Shown: positions 38,001 to 50,895 of the stretch, one piece after another
Position numbering within the stretch: position 1 is the stretch's first letter
Layout of the letters: each line of letters starts with the position of its first letter
NCBI GenBank assembly: GCA_003342895.1
Contig: PTFA01000029.1
Coordinates: 2,293,951-2,357,950, forward strand
DNA from: Casuarius casuarius
Taxonomy: Eukaryota; Chordata; Aves; Casuariiformes; Casuariidae
Direction of reading: 5' to 3'
Length of the DNA stretch: 64,000 nt
Translations under genes and position numbers: made by a program
The notes under the pieces: generated by a model
Told to the model about the DNA's origin: nothing
Seen by the model: the letters and a program-made list of their open reading frames with translations, nothing else
Databases searched by the model: none

Positions 38001-41000
38001 ACTAACATGCCAAAAGGACACTGTCAACACATAAATTGCCTGAAAGACATTCATTTGTACACCAGTCATGATCTCTCACTATTCTTAGGTGGATTTTTGC
38101 ACTATTCTGGAAGACATCTTTAGGTTTGTCTATAATCATTACTGCTTATTCAGGAAGAAAGGAGGGGGGGGGGAAATACCAACTCATAAGGGCAACTTCC
38201 TCTTCATTTGTTTTTATTTATGTATCACAACGTGGGGGGTAGACACAAACCATCATTTGTTTAATGAAGTGAGACAAGGTTCATCTCCAGTGTTTTGCTT
38301 TATATTGTATTTTCAATGACCAACATTTTGAAGTTTGGGAAACCTTAGGGGTTTTTTGATTATTCAGCTAGAAAAAACAAAATCAGTTAAAATACAATTT
38401 AAATGGAATCTAAAAAAACCACTTGTGCTAATATTTCTGGTTATACTGAAGTGCATTCCAGTTTTGACATCTCTAATAAAAATGTTACTTGAGTTTTCAA
38501 GAGCAAAAATGAGGTTCGAGGATTTTTACCGAACATTAAGTCAGACCCAGAACTTTCAGAATCAGAAGTCCAACTTCCTTGCTTTGTAAAGCATTTTTGC
38601 CTTTATAAAGGTATTTGTGGAAGAAGCTGGGATTTTTGTAACTGAAGATTTAGATTCACAAAACATATCTGCAGGCAATACAAGAAGGGAACTAATTTGT
38701 TCCTTTCTGTTGTTGTCACTTAGGCTTTACAAATATGCTCTTGTAGACCAAGTCATTATGTAAGAGAAAGATATAAAATCCCTCTAGTGTATTGTAGTAT
38801 TTGTTTTTCCAGCTGCAAAGTCTCATTAAAAGATTCTTCTACCTGGAACCTGAACGCAAATTTCCATTTTCTCGGATTATGATTACTTTCCAAAATATCA
38901 AACTATTTTATTATTTTGCTTGGCCAATGCTAAGTTGCAGGTTTACCTCAACCTTCTCAAGGTTTCAGATCAGTAGATACTATGGAGATTTTGAGAACAA
39001 GCCATCTCTACAGCATCAGTTTAGACAGGACACTATTAAAAGATAAAGCAACAGATCCCTTTGAATGCTTGTTTCTTGCACTGGGTTTTAAGAATTAATA
39101 AAAATCAATCAGGATTTTGTCCTTCTACAATACATCTCATGTGAAGACTGTAAGACTGCTTTACAAATTTTTCTGACTAAATTTCACATCACTACCCAAA
39201 AGCAAGTGTGTATCACTCCTGTACAAACAAAAAAGTTAAAATACGAAAGATAAGCAAACTTTCAAGCACATTTCTGGTAGAACTGTGCAGGACTGCTGCT
39301 TCTTAAAGAGAGACATTAAAAACTGCTGCTTTCCACATCATCCACAAGGCCTCAGAAAGACTTTTGTCTTCAGATTTGGAATATGAAGTTGCCAGTTCAG
39401 GTTGAAAACTTCTTACGGCATGCTTAAAGCCAAAGGGCTCTTCTAGTTAATATCAATGAAACAGTGCTCATCTCTACCAAATAAATACTGAATAGAGCAA
39501 TTTTGCTTAATGTATTAATGACAATCCAATTAAATAATCATGCATTTTTATTTCTGAAAATTCAAACCTGAAAGCCTCCAGGTGTTGCACTAGAAACTAA
39601 ATAAAAATACTTAGAGATCCCTTGGGGAATTTCTGCTGATAAAGACTATCCACTTGTATTATAGAGATCCATGCAAGTACACTCTAGGTATGCAGAATGC
39701 AAAGAATAACTTCCAGTTGGAGCAAATATCAAATTTTAAAATATGCAGAGGCCTTTCACTGTTAGAGTAAGAGGCTTGAGTCTGTAAGATTAGAGGAGAG
39801 TTTAAAAGTTGTTGCTTCAGTCATAGCTATTCAAAAGACAGACAGCTGTGATTCCCCACTTTTTGTAAATAACTCATATCTAGGCAATGAAGCTTCCAAT
39901 AATACAGTGGCAGTTTGGAATTTTGTCATCAGTTCTACTGAAAGGCTACATGATTTTAAGACATTGCCACTTTTTTTTTTCCCCAACTGTAAGATTAGCA
40001 CACTACTGCTTACTCTTTATAACATCCCTGGTCTGCACAAGTAGAAAGTATTATTTTTAGAGTGTTCTTTCACTGAGATTTAAGAGTTGCCAGTGTATAT
40101 CCTCCTAGAAATGAAGTCTGGACAGGAAGAAACCATCTTCCCACTCCTTCCTATCCTTCCCCCTACTCCCCCCAAAATGGGCTCTTTCTTGTCATAAGAC
40201 TTTCCAGAAAGTGCAGCCCAATGCTTTGTGATCTATGGGAAGCAATTCCAGGATCTGACAACACTATGCATAATATTGTAGACAAATAGCAAGAGAGGTC
40301 ATGAAACCCTCATCTCACTACATGAGCTCAACTATCACTACAACATTACACAATCGGTGAAGAAACCTTTCTTCCACCTGTTTTACATTGTTCTAGAAGC
40401 TTTTACATAGATATCTTTAGAAGATATCAAAAAAGTATCAAATTGAATCCAATAAAGAACATATATGGATGAGTTTCCCACAATAAAGCATAAAGTCCCA
40501 AAATACATTAAAAAATGCAAAAACATATATTCATGAAGCTAGGCACAATCTAGCTCCTGGAATTTCTCTTCCATCAATAAATAGCCTCTACAACAATAAT
40601 GCTACAAATGATAGACTCATAACCCAAAGCACAGCCACATATCCTGTCAAATTTCATTTAAGCCTATCCAATAGCAGTATTTGCTTTCAGTAGATACAGT
40701 CAAGGGATTCTGACAAAATAAAATAGCTGGAAAAAAAATAATTACAAAACAGCTGTTAAGTATGTTTCCCATTTCCCCTACAGTTCTGCTAACCCTAGAA
40801 GCAATTGTTTGGAGGTCAAAAAAAGCAGAAAATTCCTAACGTTATCTCAGAGCAGAAAGTTTTATAGGTTAATTATATACTGTCAAAAACTGTTTTCCTT
40901 TGGTTATTTTTTAATCTTTCACTTTTCAAGCCACTTATTCAGGAACAAAAGAATGATACACTAGGTATATGCAAGCACACAATATTCTTTCTTTACGTAG

Positions 41001-41890
41001 TTTTTGTAATTTCTTCTCCTGGGCACTGGCTGCGCTAGAGTTTTACTAAACCACGGCTATCACCAGCACAGCTGTCAGCAAGTAAGTATAAGTGAAGGTT
41101 ATCCCATTTTAGAACAAGGATATGTTGTGTTATTAGTCCAAAGAACTACTGCACTTGTCTAAAGTAAAAGATTTCATTAGTGCAGTTACAGAGGGTAGAG
41201 GGTGAACAACAGCTGTATTTAGGGCAAAGCCACAGTATCTAAGTTCAGCTGAATGAGGACAATCCCAATTTTCTCTCTCCTCCCATATAAAAATTTTACA
41301 TCTCTAATGATCGGTAGAAATCATCTCCAGATTCTTCTCCCCCTACCCCTGAAAATGAGTGGCCAGAGCTGAATATAATATGCAAGTGAGAACTCATCTC
41401 TATTAATACAAACTTTCTGTGCTCACAAGCCATCCTTTATATATCTCTGTTTTTTCTAATCTGCCAAGTTTTGACCAGTAGTTTCAATCAAATCCTCAGC
41501 TAGCGCATCTAAGTTTTACCTTGAAACATGACAAAAATCTACAGCACAGATTTTTGCAGTAATTCTTTCCTGGAGTCTACCTTTCATCATAGCAGCAGTG
41601 TAACGGAACCAAATGTCATACATGGAAATTCTGACCAAGATCATCAAAATAAATGTCAACTCTCACAGAAAGCTGTATCACATTTTTGATGCCCATGAGG
41701 AGGAAACTTTGTACGTGTGTGACTAGATGCCGAATTAAAAACAAGGCACAAAAGGAAAAGATTTCCAGTAAAGTTAGAGATGGCAAGTAAGTGGAAAAAT
41801 ACTCCACACCAGTCCTAACCACCTATTTCAATACAGTGGAAAGGTACAACGTTCTCCTCTATCCAAACACTCATGCTTTAGGAGAGGGAA

Positions 41891-41935
41891 GGAAAAAAAA
41901 AAAAGAAGAAGAAGAAGAAAAGAAGAAAAAGAAAA
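41891..41935. repeat. A/GAA purine tract
   Basis: A run of A leads into repeated GAA units and AAAGAAAA. It is a simple-sequence tract and gives a pyrimidine tract in the TRAF3 pre-mRNA. Confidence 0.85.
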
Positions 41936-44900
41936 TCCTACTAACTCCTTAACAAATGTAGTGGCAAAACCTCCTCTTATCTCCTAACCATAAACTGGTA
42001 AGCTCATGCAGTTTGCATGGAGCGAAGTCCAGTTGAGCCATGATTCAAACAAAAGGCAGAAATCCCTATGAGAGAAAGATGATGAATCTACAATTTCAAA
42101 TAAATCTCTCTCCCTCAAAATTTGTCCAACGCTATCACAATTTTCAATCTTGACAAACAGAACACCTGTCCCAGCAGCCAAAAAATTATATTAAAACCAG
42201 AAGTACCAAGAAAGAATTTCACCTTATCACAGCCATGCAAAGCAGTACAGTACCACTGGAGATTTTACACAGATGTAAATAGTGTCGAGCAACCCCCAAG
42301 TCACAAACATCAGATGATTAAAGATGAGTCTCCAATCTAGCAGTTAATGCACGATTCCAGAAAATCTATGTGTTTTCTTCAAATCTGCTCTTCAGCACAG
42401 GTTCCCCATAAGAACCGGTTGCAAAAACCTCTTCCATTTAAACACCACATCAGTACGTAGGCTGTCATCAGAACAGCACAATGCTTGAAATCCTTAATAG
42501 CGGTTGTCTCTTCCTAGCACAACCTTTGCTCTTACTCACTGCCCCTTCTAACCTGTTCCCTAGCTATACACTACCAGGTAAACTGGATATCAATCTGAAA
42601 ATTATATACTCCTTCTTACATACAATGCTCCTTGAAAAACAACTGAAGAGACTACTATATTAAAAGTAGCCTTGTTAGCTTAAAAAGCTGCTCTTGATTT
42701 CCACGGTACCAGCGTTAGTTTCCTTAATGAAATTTGTATCCTTCTTTCCTTCACACTCTAAACCACGGTTTGGAACCAACTTTTGAATTGCTTACATTTC
42801 CTTTATTTTATTTGAATCTCATTTGATCTGCAGCTTGAGGAGAGAGGAGAATGGGCCTTCTCAATGCCTTGTAAATGTTCTCTTTACTCTTGACAATAAG
42901 AGCAGCTTTGCTATAGTTTGCACAGTTTCTCTCTTTGTCCTAAAGAAAGAAAAATGTAAGTTATGTTACCTGCATTCACAAACCCTAAATAGGTTTTTCA
43001 GCATCTGTGAAGTTAGTCTAATGAACCTGAGGAAGTATTAGACAAGCTTTTTCTTTAATGAAAAACTTTAAAAATAAAATAGATTAAGGGCAGTACAGTA
43101 ACATACCAATGTATGATTTTTAAATGATTGTTTTCCTCTCCTACATTGCTATTCACAAAGGACTTTTCAGCAAGGCAACATTATAGAAGGACATGCACAA
43201 AGTAAAAAATCATGGCCAGTTTTTCCTGACCTCACATGCATACAAACTTCTCCAACCAGATACACTAGTTGTCATTATAGACTGCACAAAATCTTCAGAG
43301 CAGTGCAATTTTCTTGTTAACAGTCTATTAAATTCCATCTAGAAACGTTAGACCAATTCTGTGAAACTAATTATTCTGGCATTTCTTTAACAAAAAAACA
43401 AACAAAACAAAACAAAAAAGCCTTAAGAAAGCAGCCTGGTTTGGGGAAGCTTGTTTGATCTCTGTATTTTCACAGGCACTGACAAAAGAAGGAAAGAGTT
43501 TGAAAGCGTAACTAAAGCACATCTCCCATCAAGTATTTAAGTTTTCTATGTGCATTCCAACAAGTTGCTAGTCAAGTTTAGATGCAACAAACGCCCAAGC
43601 CCCCAGTATACCACAGTCTCTCATATTTACACTTTAAGGACAACAACATTGTTGACCCTACTGCAGTAACCTCAACTGACCCATTTACACTACACACAGG
43701 TAAACCACATTTTTGCAGTACCTTTAGTCTCCCAACTCACGTCAATTAAGTTTGTGTCCACCTATCACGGAGTCTAAAAGCGTCAGTGTACTCTGAAAAA
43801 TCTGACTGGCTATTCCGTAGTGCCACAGCAACGACGTTCCCAAATGACACTAAGCAGACTGGCACCAAGGGCTCACCTTGGCAGTGTATTCCCAGATGTC
43901 ATCCTGCACAGAACTCTGCAAAAAAGGATCAGCCTCAGCAGTTATGCAGAACTGGTTACAGGAATTTAGACACAGTCACAGAATTACATACCAGCCACTA
44001 AATGTACTGAGCCTTCATTCTCATAACCATGTCTAATGCAAGCTATTTTGTACCATGAGACCAAGATAACATTTATTTAGTCTTGAGGAATGTTGTAGAC
44101 TTCCAGAGTTATTCAATGAGTCTTTTTTTTGCCCTTCATTTATTGAGCTCTGTCACATGCTTCAACTCAGATTTGGACCTCTGGCAGGGGAAAGGCAAGG
44201 CTATCACTATTAACAAAGCAGCAGCCATGCTACCATTGGACCATAATCCTTTTAAGTCCCAGATTAATAAACTTACAAACTCTGTCCCAAGAAATACAGT
44301 GACCAATAAAAGCCCAATCTGTTTCACTCTAGAAACAAAGTAGCTGTAAAAATAGGCAGGTACTAAGATTTAAAGGAGAATACATGAATAAACTCTTATT
44401 CATATAAAAAGGAGACATGCAATTACATAAGACTTGCCCCACCAAAATAGTATAAAAACTCCAAATCAATCCATAATTTTTACAGATGTCACAAACCAAG
44501 TACTATTTTCTGGACTAAATGTTTATATAGTAACTCAGCAAGAAATGTAAGTTCTAAATCAGCCCCCATATAAATGTTGTAGTATACATGGTTACTGTGC
44601 AGGAAACCAATTATAATTGCCCTGGCGGCTCTACATTTATATTCTCAGCTATAAAGATGAATACAGTGCAGGGAGTTTCAAGCTTCCAGCCCTTGCTTTC
44701 TCTCCCTACACCCCAATCCCTTCTGATTCACGGAGCATGCTGAACACTAACGCTAAATTGCAACATTGTAACAGCACCATACCCTTAAGATCCTGAATTA
44801 AGAAAAACAAAAAAACAAAAAAACCCACTGTATAAGACATAGAAAGGATTGTTTTTTAGCTGTTAAGATTAATATAAGAGGAGAAACATTCCAAGAACAC

Positions 44901-45214
44901 CGCTTTTGAAAACAATTCTTCATTATTATATTGGATAAAAGTGAAAACTGACTCAAAAGAAAAAGCTTTTAATACAGATAAAGTGCAAATAATGTATGTA
45001 GTACAGATAACTCATGAAGTGCAAATACCTGTTTCTCAGCTTCAAAATACTAGATAATTCAAGGATTTTAGTACAATGAATTTCAATGAGTTATCAGCAA
45101 TAAAAAAGGTAATCGAAACTTTTACTTTCTAATAGAACTCAGTTATTGTTGCATGCTACAACATGCGGCAATTACTTCCATTATCCTTTAAATGGTACAC
45201 AACAACAAACTTAC

Positions 45215-45229
45215 CTTATTCTCCACTGT
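45215..45229 (-). other. Possible 15-nt micro-exon in the 5' intron
   Basis: On the minus strand, a pyrimidine-rich acceptor ending CTCTGTGCTCAG is followed after only 15 nt (ACAGTGGAGAATAAG) by a consensus donor GTAAGT (GT at 45214-45213). A longer exon using an acceptor further upstream (ending AACTTGCAG) is an alternative. No expression evidence; chance is likely. Confidence 0.15.
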
Positions 45230-48204
45230 CTGAGCACAGAGAATTAAAAACAAAGTATTAGGCACAAACTGCAAGTTTTTCATATCAAGGAAAACAGCAC
45301 TGCATCAATAAATTCAGTGGCTGTGCTGCACAACATGCAGCCGCTAGGAACACCTAATGAGGACTTATCCAAGTCCTTTTCTGCAAACAACCAAACCTCA
45401 GAATTTGGAACATGAGGGCATCTATTCATCATCTCCTGCTCCAAAACGCAGATCTCAGTAACACAACACAGCAAGAGGAGAGTCACCACAGCTTGAGTTT
45501 CCCCTCCTACTAATAATTGTTACCAGTTACCGCACTGCAATCTTTCTGAAGGCTATGCCACCAGGGGAGCATTGAAAGAGCCCAGGAAAGAAACAAGCTA
45601 CAGTAAAGTTTGCTCGAGTCACATCATGTCGTATCAGATGTGGTTCAATGGAACAAACCGCAAAGCTCTGTGGAATCTCTAGGATTCTCTCTACTGTTCT
45701 GCTTCTCATGTTCCTGCATCTCTTTTCCTCTATTTTTCATAGGATAAATTTTGAATTTACAGCAAAACAGAGGAAATTACAAAAAAATTAAATTTTAAAA
45801 TAGCTCTGTAAACATTTAAGTCACTAAATAAACAAGTTTAACATTTTAAAATCCATTTATAGTTTCACATTTAAATGTGTTTAAAAAATAAGGCAAAAAA
45901 GTCTAAGGTTTTGGTGATTTTTTTTTTTGTTTTTCTTGCTTGAATCAGGGAGTTTAGTCAATTAACTATTTTAACACTTGGATGCTTTCCCTACACAATT
46001 AAAATTGCTATGATTACCCAGCAGTGACATTTGTGCCCTCTGCCCAGCAGGGGCATTTGTGATTTTTTTTAAGTGTTCCACAACAGCAACTAAAGAATAC
46101 ATCACAGTATTAAAGAAGTTTTAGAAACTGAAGGCCTAATTTGTACTCACTTTAACAGAGAACATTGGTTTAGCTTCTCCCCCCACCCCTTCATCCTCCC
46201 CAGCTGCATTTAGGAGCAACAATGCGAGTCTCAGCATCAATCAGCCAGTTGTTAGCTCATTTGCAACAATACTCTCATTACTGCTTTAACCTCTCCTTCC
46301 TTTTGCATCCTACAGAGCAAGGCTCAAGGCCAGATCTTTCAGCCCACAGCAGCCCAGCTGCCTACCATCAGCAACTATTATTCCTTGAGATCCGTGTCCT
46401 CCTTGGGGGAGGATCCTGCTCAGTCTTTTCTGTTTCAGCCTCCCTGGGACATTAGGTGAGGCTGAACCCATGCTAGCAATGATATCCAAAGCTCAGAAAC
46501 CTTCAATAGCTCTTCAGCATCTATTGCACCTCCCCTCACCACCTCCTTCTCCCCTCCAGAAGAAAGTAGCTACCATCCAAAGCAGGTTATTTGGGGATGA
46601 GTAGAAAGGAAATGGGAAAGAGTTTGGAGGAACACATATCCTTTTGGCTTCTGGCTCACAGCAATGAAAAGCCTAGCTGGTTTTGGTGGCATATTTTGAT
46701 AGGGTATACATTGACCTTTTTAAAGAAAAAGTAACAGGCAACCTAGGTAGACTCACAGGTAAAATCAGCATATCTACTACCCATTTCCCCACTCACAGAT
46801 GAAAGAAAGATTTCTCACAGCGATGCACAGGTCACTTCTTACTGTTCAGAGGGACTGCTAAATCGCCATGCACTAGGACAGTAGCTTTACTTCCGCTCCC
46901 CGCCTCTCGTTTCTCTTTTCTTTTTTCCTCTCTTTTCTGCAATGGACAACATATACCTAGTTTAGGACCCCTAACAAGGTTTTAGTTAGTTTTATTTTAG
47001 CTTGTTTCCACTAAAAAGAATGTATTTAATGCTAAAGGTCATCTTCAGTTTAGAATCTCTTCCTGGGTTTGTTAACTAAATGTTAAGTACTACATTAAAA
47101 AAATACAATAGCAGGCTTGAAAAGGGAAATGGCTGTTGGCTTTGAAATAGGACAAACTGAGAACTATCAGATACTTTCTGCATGTCTTAGAGCACTTCTG
47201 TACATTTTTATTCTCCTTTGCTGAAGAAGAGGTATAAATGCTTCCTTTCTCTCATCTTACCTGGACACCTACCAAGCTCCTATCTCTTCATATACTTGTT
47301 TACATATTACCTTGTATAATAGGACTTCAGTCTTAAGTTGGGAACTGCCAAAAGTGAAAAAATAACTGGAAATAAGGAACACAAAAACATAATTATATCT
47401 CTTGTTAAAGCTGGGGGAAGGAGGACCAAAAAAAATATCCCTTTCCCTCTAAAAATAAACATAAATGGTAAAATAGGATTTAATATTTTTCGCTTTCCAC
47501 ATTTAGTATAGAACTAGCACTTTAGTAACACTTTAACTTGTTTTGCTTCAGAACACTGAGAATGCTTTGAAGACAGCGATGTGCATCCCAGTTGCTCCCT
47601 AGCTGTGATTCACATACTATTAAGGACATGCACAGCACTTTTGCGGGGGGGGAAGGGCGGGCAGTGCTTAGCACTAAGTTAGAAGATCAGACCAAGACAC
47701 AAATTCTTACAGAAAGATATGAAGATAATCTGCTTAGGAACAGGCCACAGACCCTCAAGCTGATTACTTAGTCCACAAGCTGCTATGCTCTGAAAATACA
47801 ACCCCTACTGCTCACCTAAGATCAAGGCATTTCCTATGTTCTTGTCCAGAAGTTGAAAGGAGCCTCTGTTTCACTTTTTTGTCCAGTCCTGTTTTACAGT
47901 TCAAACTGAAGGCAAACAGGACGACTAAGTTTTTAGAGAATCGCCATTTCTTTCCAAACTCCAGAAAAAGCAGGGTGGGACAAGGAAAAAAAAGCAGAGC
48001 CTCAAACACACTTAATGTACCATCCTCAAAGATTCAGGATGTTATCTCCTCTTGAAACTAAGGTACAGCGTAGTTTCCCAAATTACACATTGCTGACTGG
48101 CAAAGTTGGCTACCACTTATGAGCTCTAAACATATTATTTAACTATTTGCAAAATCTTTCTTTACTTCAGATGTTTAATGGAACGGAGATAATAACTTGC
48201 TTAC

Positions 48205-48349
48205 CTTGCTTGCAAATACAACAGAATTGATAAAAGGCACCAAAAATTCATAAACAAACAATCTCCATATACTATCAGGAAGAAATACTTGGTAACTTAA
48301 CTCCATCAGACAGAGAGCATGGAAAAACTTGCTAAATAGTCCACTCTGA
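48205..48349 (-). other. Candidate non-coding 5' exon in the long TRAF3 5' intron
   Basis: On the minus strand, a 145-nt segment is bounded by a good acceptor (pyrimidine-rich TTTTCTACACAG before 48349) and a near-consensus donor (GCAAG then GTAAGC, GT at 48204-48203). The spacing is typical of an internal exon. Human TRAF3 has one non-coding exon between the promoter exon and the ATG exon, so an exon of this kind is expected somewhere in this 36-kb interval. The segment is AT-rich, has several ATGs and no coding similarity, so a chance pair of splice sites remains quite possible. Confidence 0.3.
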
Positions 48350-50768
48350 CTGTGTAGAAAACACAAAAGTAAAGCAAGGCTGTAAGAGGGCTTACTTACA
48401 GAAACAAGAATGAAACTTGCCTGAGTTTTGAGATTATATTCTCATTCATAACTAAAGTTAGTCTGAGCACTTCAGATGATTTGTACAGTTAACACCAATT
48501 AATAAAGATGTGAAAACACAAAGGAGGACAATCTATTTTTATAGTTTCATGCAATGATTCAAATGCTATCGCTACAAAAAGAAATACAGCCCTCTGCCGT
48601 GAGGTTTCTACACATATGTAGTAAGAAAACAACGTATACATCAGAATAATTGTTGCTACCTACCTGTTTACAAGAAAAAAAAAAGTCACAACACAAACCA
48701 CAGTGATACACAAGACTGCAGTCTGTGCTTCCAACGGATTAATATATTGTCTCCCACTGTTGAAAGCTGGTCTTGATTCTGTTAAAGCCTAAGCACTCAG
48801 GCTTTCCTGCTGGGAAACAAACAAGTAAAGTCGGTTTCAAGTGTCTCCTATTAATACACAGAAACAATTCTCACAAGCCTAAAGGCAGAAGAGAGAAATA
48901 GCACGTTAAGATTGCATGAAGCCATACCAAACTATAGCGAAACAACAAGCTACACTGAGATTTATTAGTTCACTAGAACATTCACTGTAAAAATATATTT
49001 ACTTTATGAAAGAAGCCACCTCTGTCACCATTTAGTGAGTCAAGCTAATCTGCAATAGGTTTTACATAATGGGAAATTTTTTATTGGCCAGAGGTTCACA
49101 GCGTTCTTAAATTTCCAGAAACTGCAGATGTAAAGATACTTCTCTTAACCGGAACTAAAACCAAGAAAAGAAACTATTTGAGATGCATGCTCCATTTCAC
49201 AACATGGGTTTAATTTTACTAGCTACTGTACTTGAACTTATTCAGCATAGGGAAGATTCACACTCCGATATAAAAGGAAGAAAATATGAACACTGAAAAT
49301 GGAGGTAGTTTTAATACTACCAGTCTTAAAATATTTGGTTTGTGCATTGTGGCCATTTCTGAACTGTGATACTGAAAACCAAAGTAGTTTAAGCTACCAT
49401 TTCCATTCTTGTAAAAAAATTAGTACTTGTGAAACACTTAGAATGGATTTACAAGAAAGCACGATATTATCTTAAGTCTTCCATTTTCACTTTACTGTGA
49501 AAGAAATGGCAAATGAGAGCCAAGAATCCCTACAGACAGACAGTAACAAATTGAAAGGTGTTCTTTCCTTCTTATAGCAATGAAAACATGACGCATCACA
49601 TACTATAGAATAAAAAACAGATAATTTAAAGTGACCTGAATGAAGGAATCTTTCCTCAGTTTTCACGGGGCTTATAACAGCTTTAGAATTATATTTAAAA
49701 TTAGACAAATCAAAAATAAAGTCACAGGGTTAATTCAAAACTTTTCATAGCTCACATATTATTCCTCTTATTTTGCTACATATACAATCAATTTAAAAAT
49801 ACAGATTGCTTAGATTACAGCATATATTTTAGTTTCTGCTTTTACCATTCAGTATTATAAAATTGGTAAATTCAGTTTTTAATTAAACAGTTTTTTGAAA
49901 GTTGGAAATTGAATAAATATTTTTAGTGTTGTGGATCATAAATGTAAAAGCACTAGAATGCTGGGGTTCTAAAACAGACTTCCAATTACCAAATAGATCA
50001 TAGACAAAAATGCTACTATGAAAAGTCTCAAAAGAGTGAAGACCACAATTGTTTTAGTACTGAAGTCCAATCCTATTCTCATGACAGTTTAACACATTTT
50101 TCCTAACAGGCCAAAGAGCATTCAGAAAAAAAATAAAATTGAGAGAGTTAAATTCATCTTCTTATCCTAACCCCTAGTGTTAGGGCTTCATCAGGCAACA
50201 CAAACAACTCTTCATGTCCTTATTTTTATCTCACTTCTGCTACACAAATCCTTTATCAAAGAGTTCTGTCCTACACCAACATTGTTGCCACCCTACTGTA
50301 TATTAAGACATCTCATCTCTACTTTCTTCTCATAGGTTATTTACTTATGTATTTGCCAATGAAAGCCACATCTGTGACTACACAAGCCTTATCTTAGTTG
50401 ATGATAACAGAAGAATGACTGGAAAAGGCCATCTGATTTCAATAACTATATGTTCCTTTTTGAACTTGAAACCTAGTAAGAGGGCTTTCGCCATTGCAGG
50501 ATAAAATGGACCTGTAAGTGTCCAAAAATCTCTACATCTGTTACCTGGTGACAAGCTCATTCATTCATTTGAAGGCCCAAATTCTACCCCAGACAACCAG
50601 TGATACAACTGCACTGCCCGAGTAAAATGCCACATCCCTGTGTTGTATTGACCAAAGCAATCTCTTGGAATGGTCCTGAGGACCCAAAGGTGTCCAGCAG
50701 TTCAGACAGAAGGCAGGCAGTAGCACAGCTTAAGCTCCCCAGGATAGATACTTAACACTTCTCCTCAC

Positions 50769-50895
50769 CTGCACACCTGCACCCAATTTGCCAGCTTCCC
50801 CTTCCATTCTGTCAGTGTTGTACTTCCATTGGCTTCATCTTTATCCACATACCAAATACCAGTCCTCACCCCTATGAACTGGCAGACTGCACTCC
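50769..50895 (-). other. Second candidate non-coding 5' exon (splice-site pair)
   Basis: A 127-nt minus-strand segment lies between an acceptor ending GCTTACAG (before 50895) and a strong donor CAG followed by GTGAGG (GT at 50768-50767). It is more GC-balanced than its surroundings, and an open frame runs through it without resembling any protein family I know. It competes with 48205-48349 for the role of the expected 5'-UTR exon. The only support is splice-site quality. Confidence 0.2.

Larger units (their letters stand above)
35076..48204 (-). other. TRAF3: TRAF3 5' intron, middle part
   Basis: About 13 kb of AT-rich unique sequence with small simple repeats: G runs near 37485 and 38163, and a purine A/GAA tract at about 41891-41935. 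A possible 15-nt micro-exon lies at 45215-45229. A somewhat GC-richer pyrimidine stretch lies around 46175-46560. No protein-coding exon was recognised on either strand. Confidence 0.8.
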
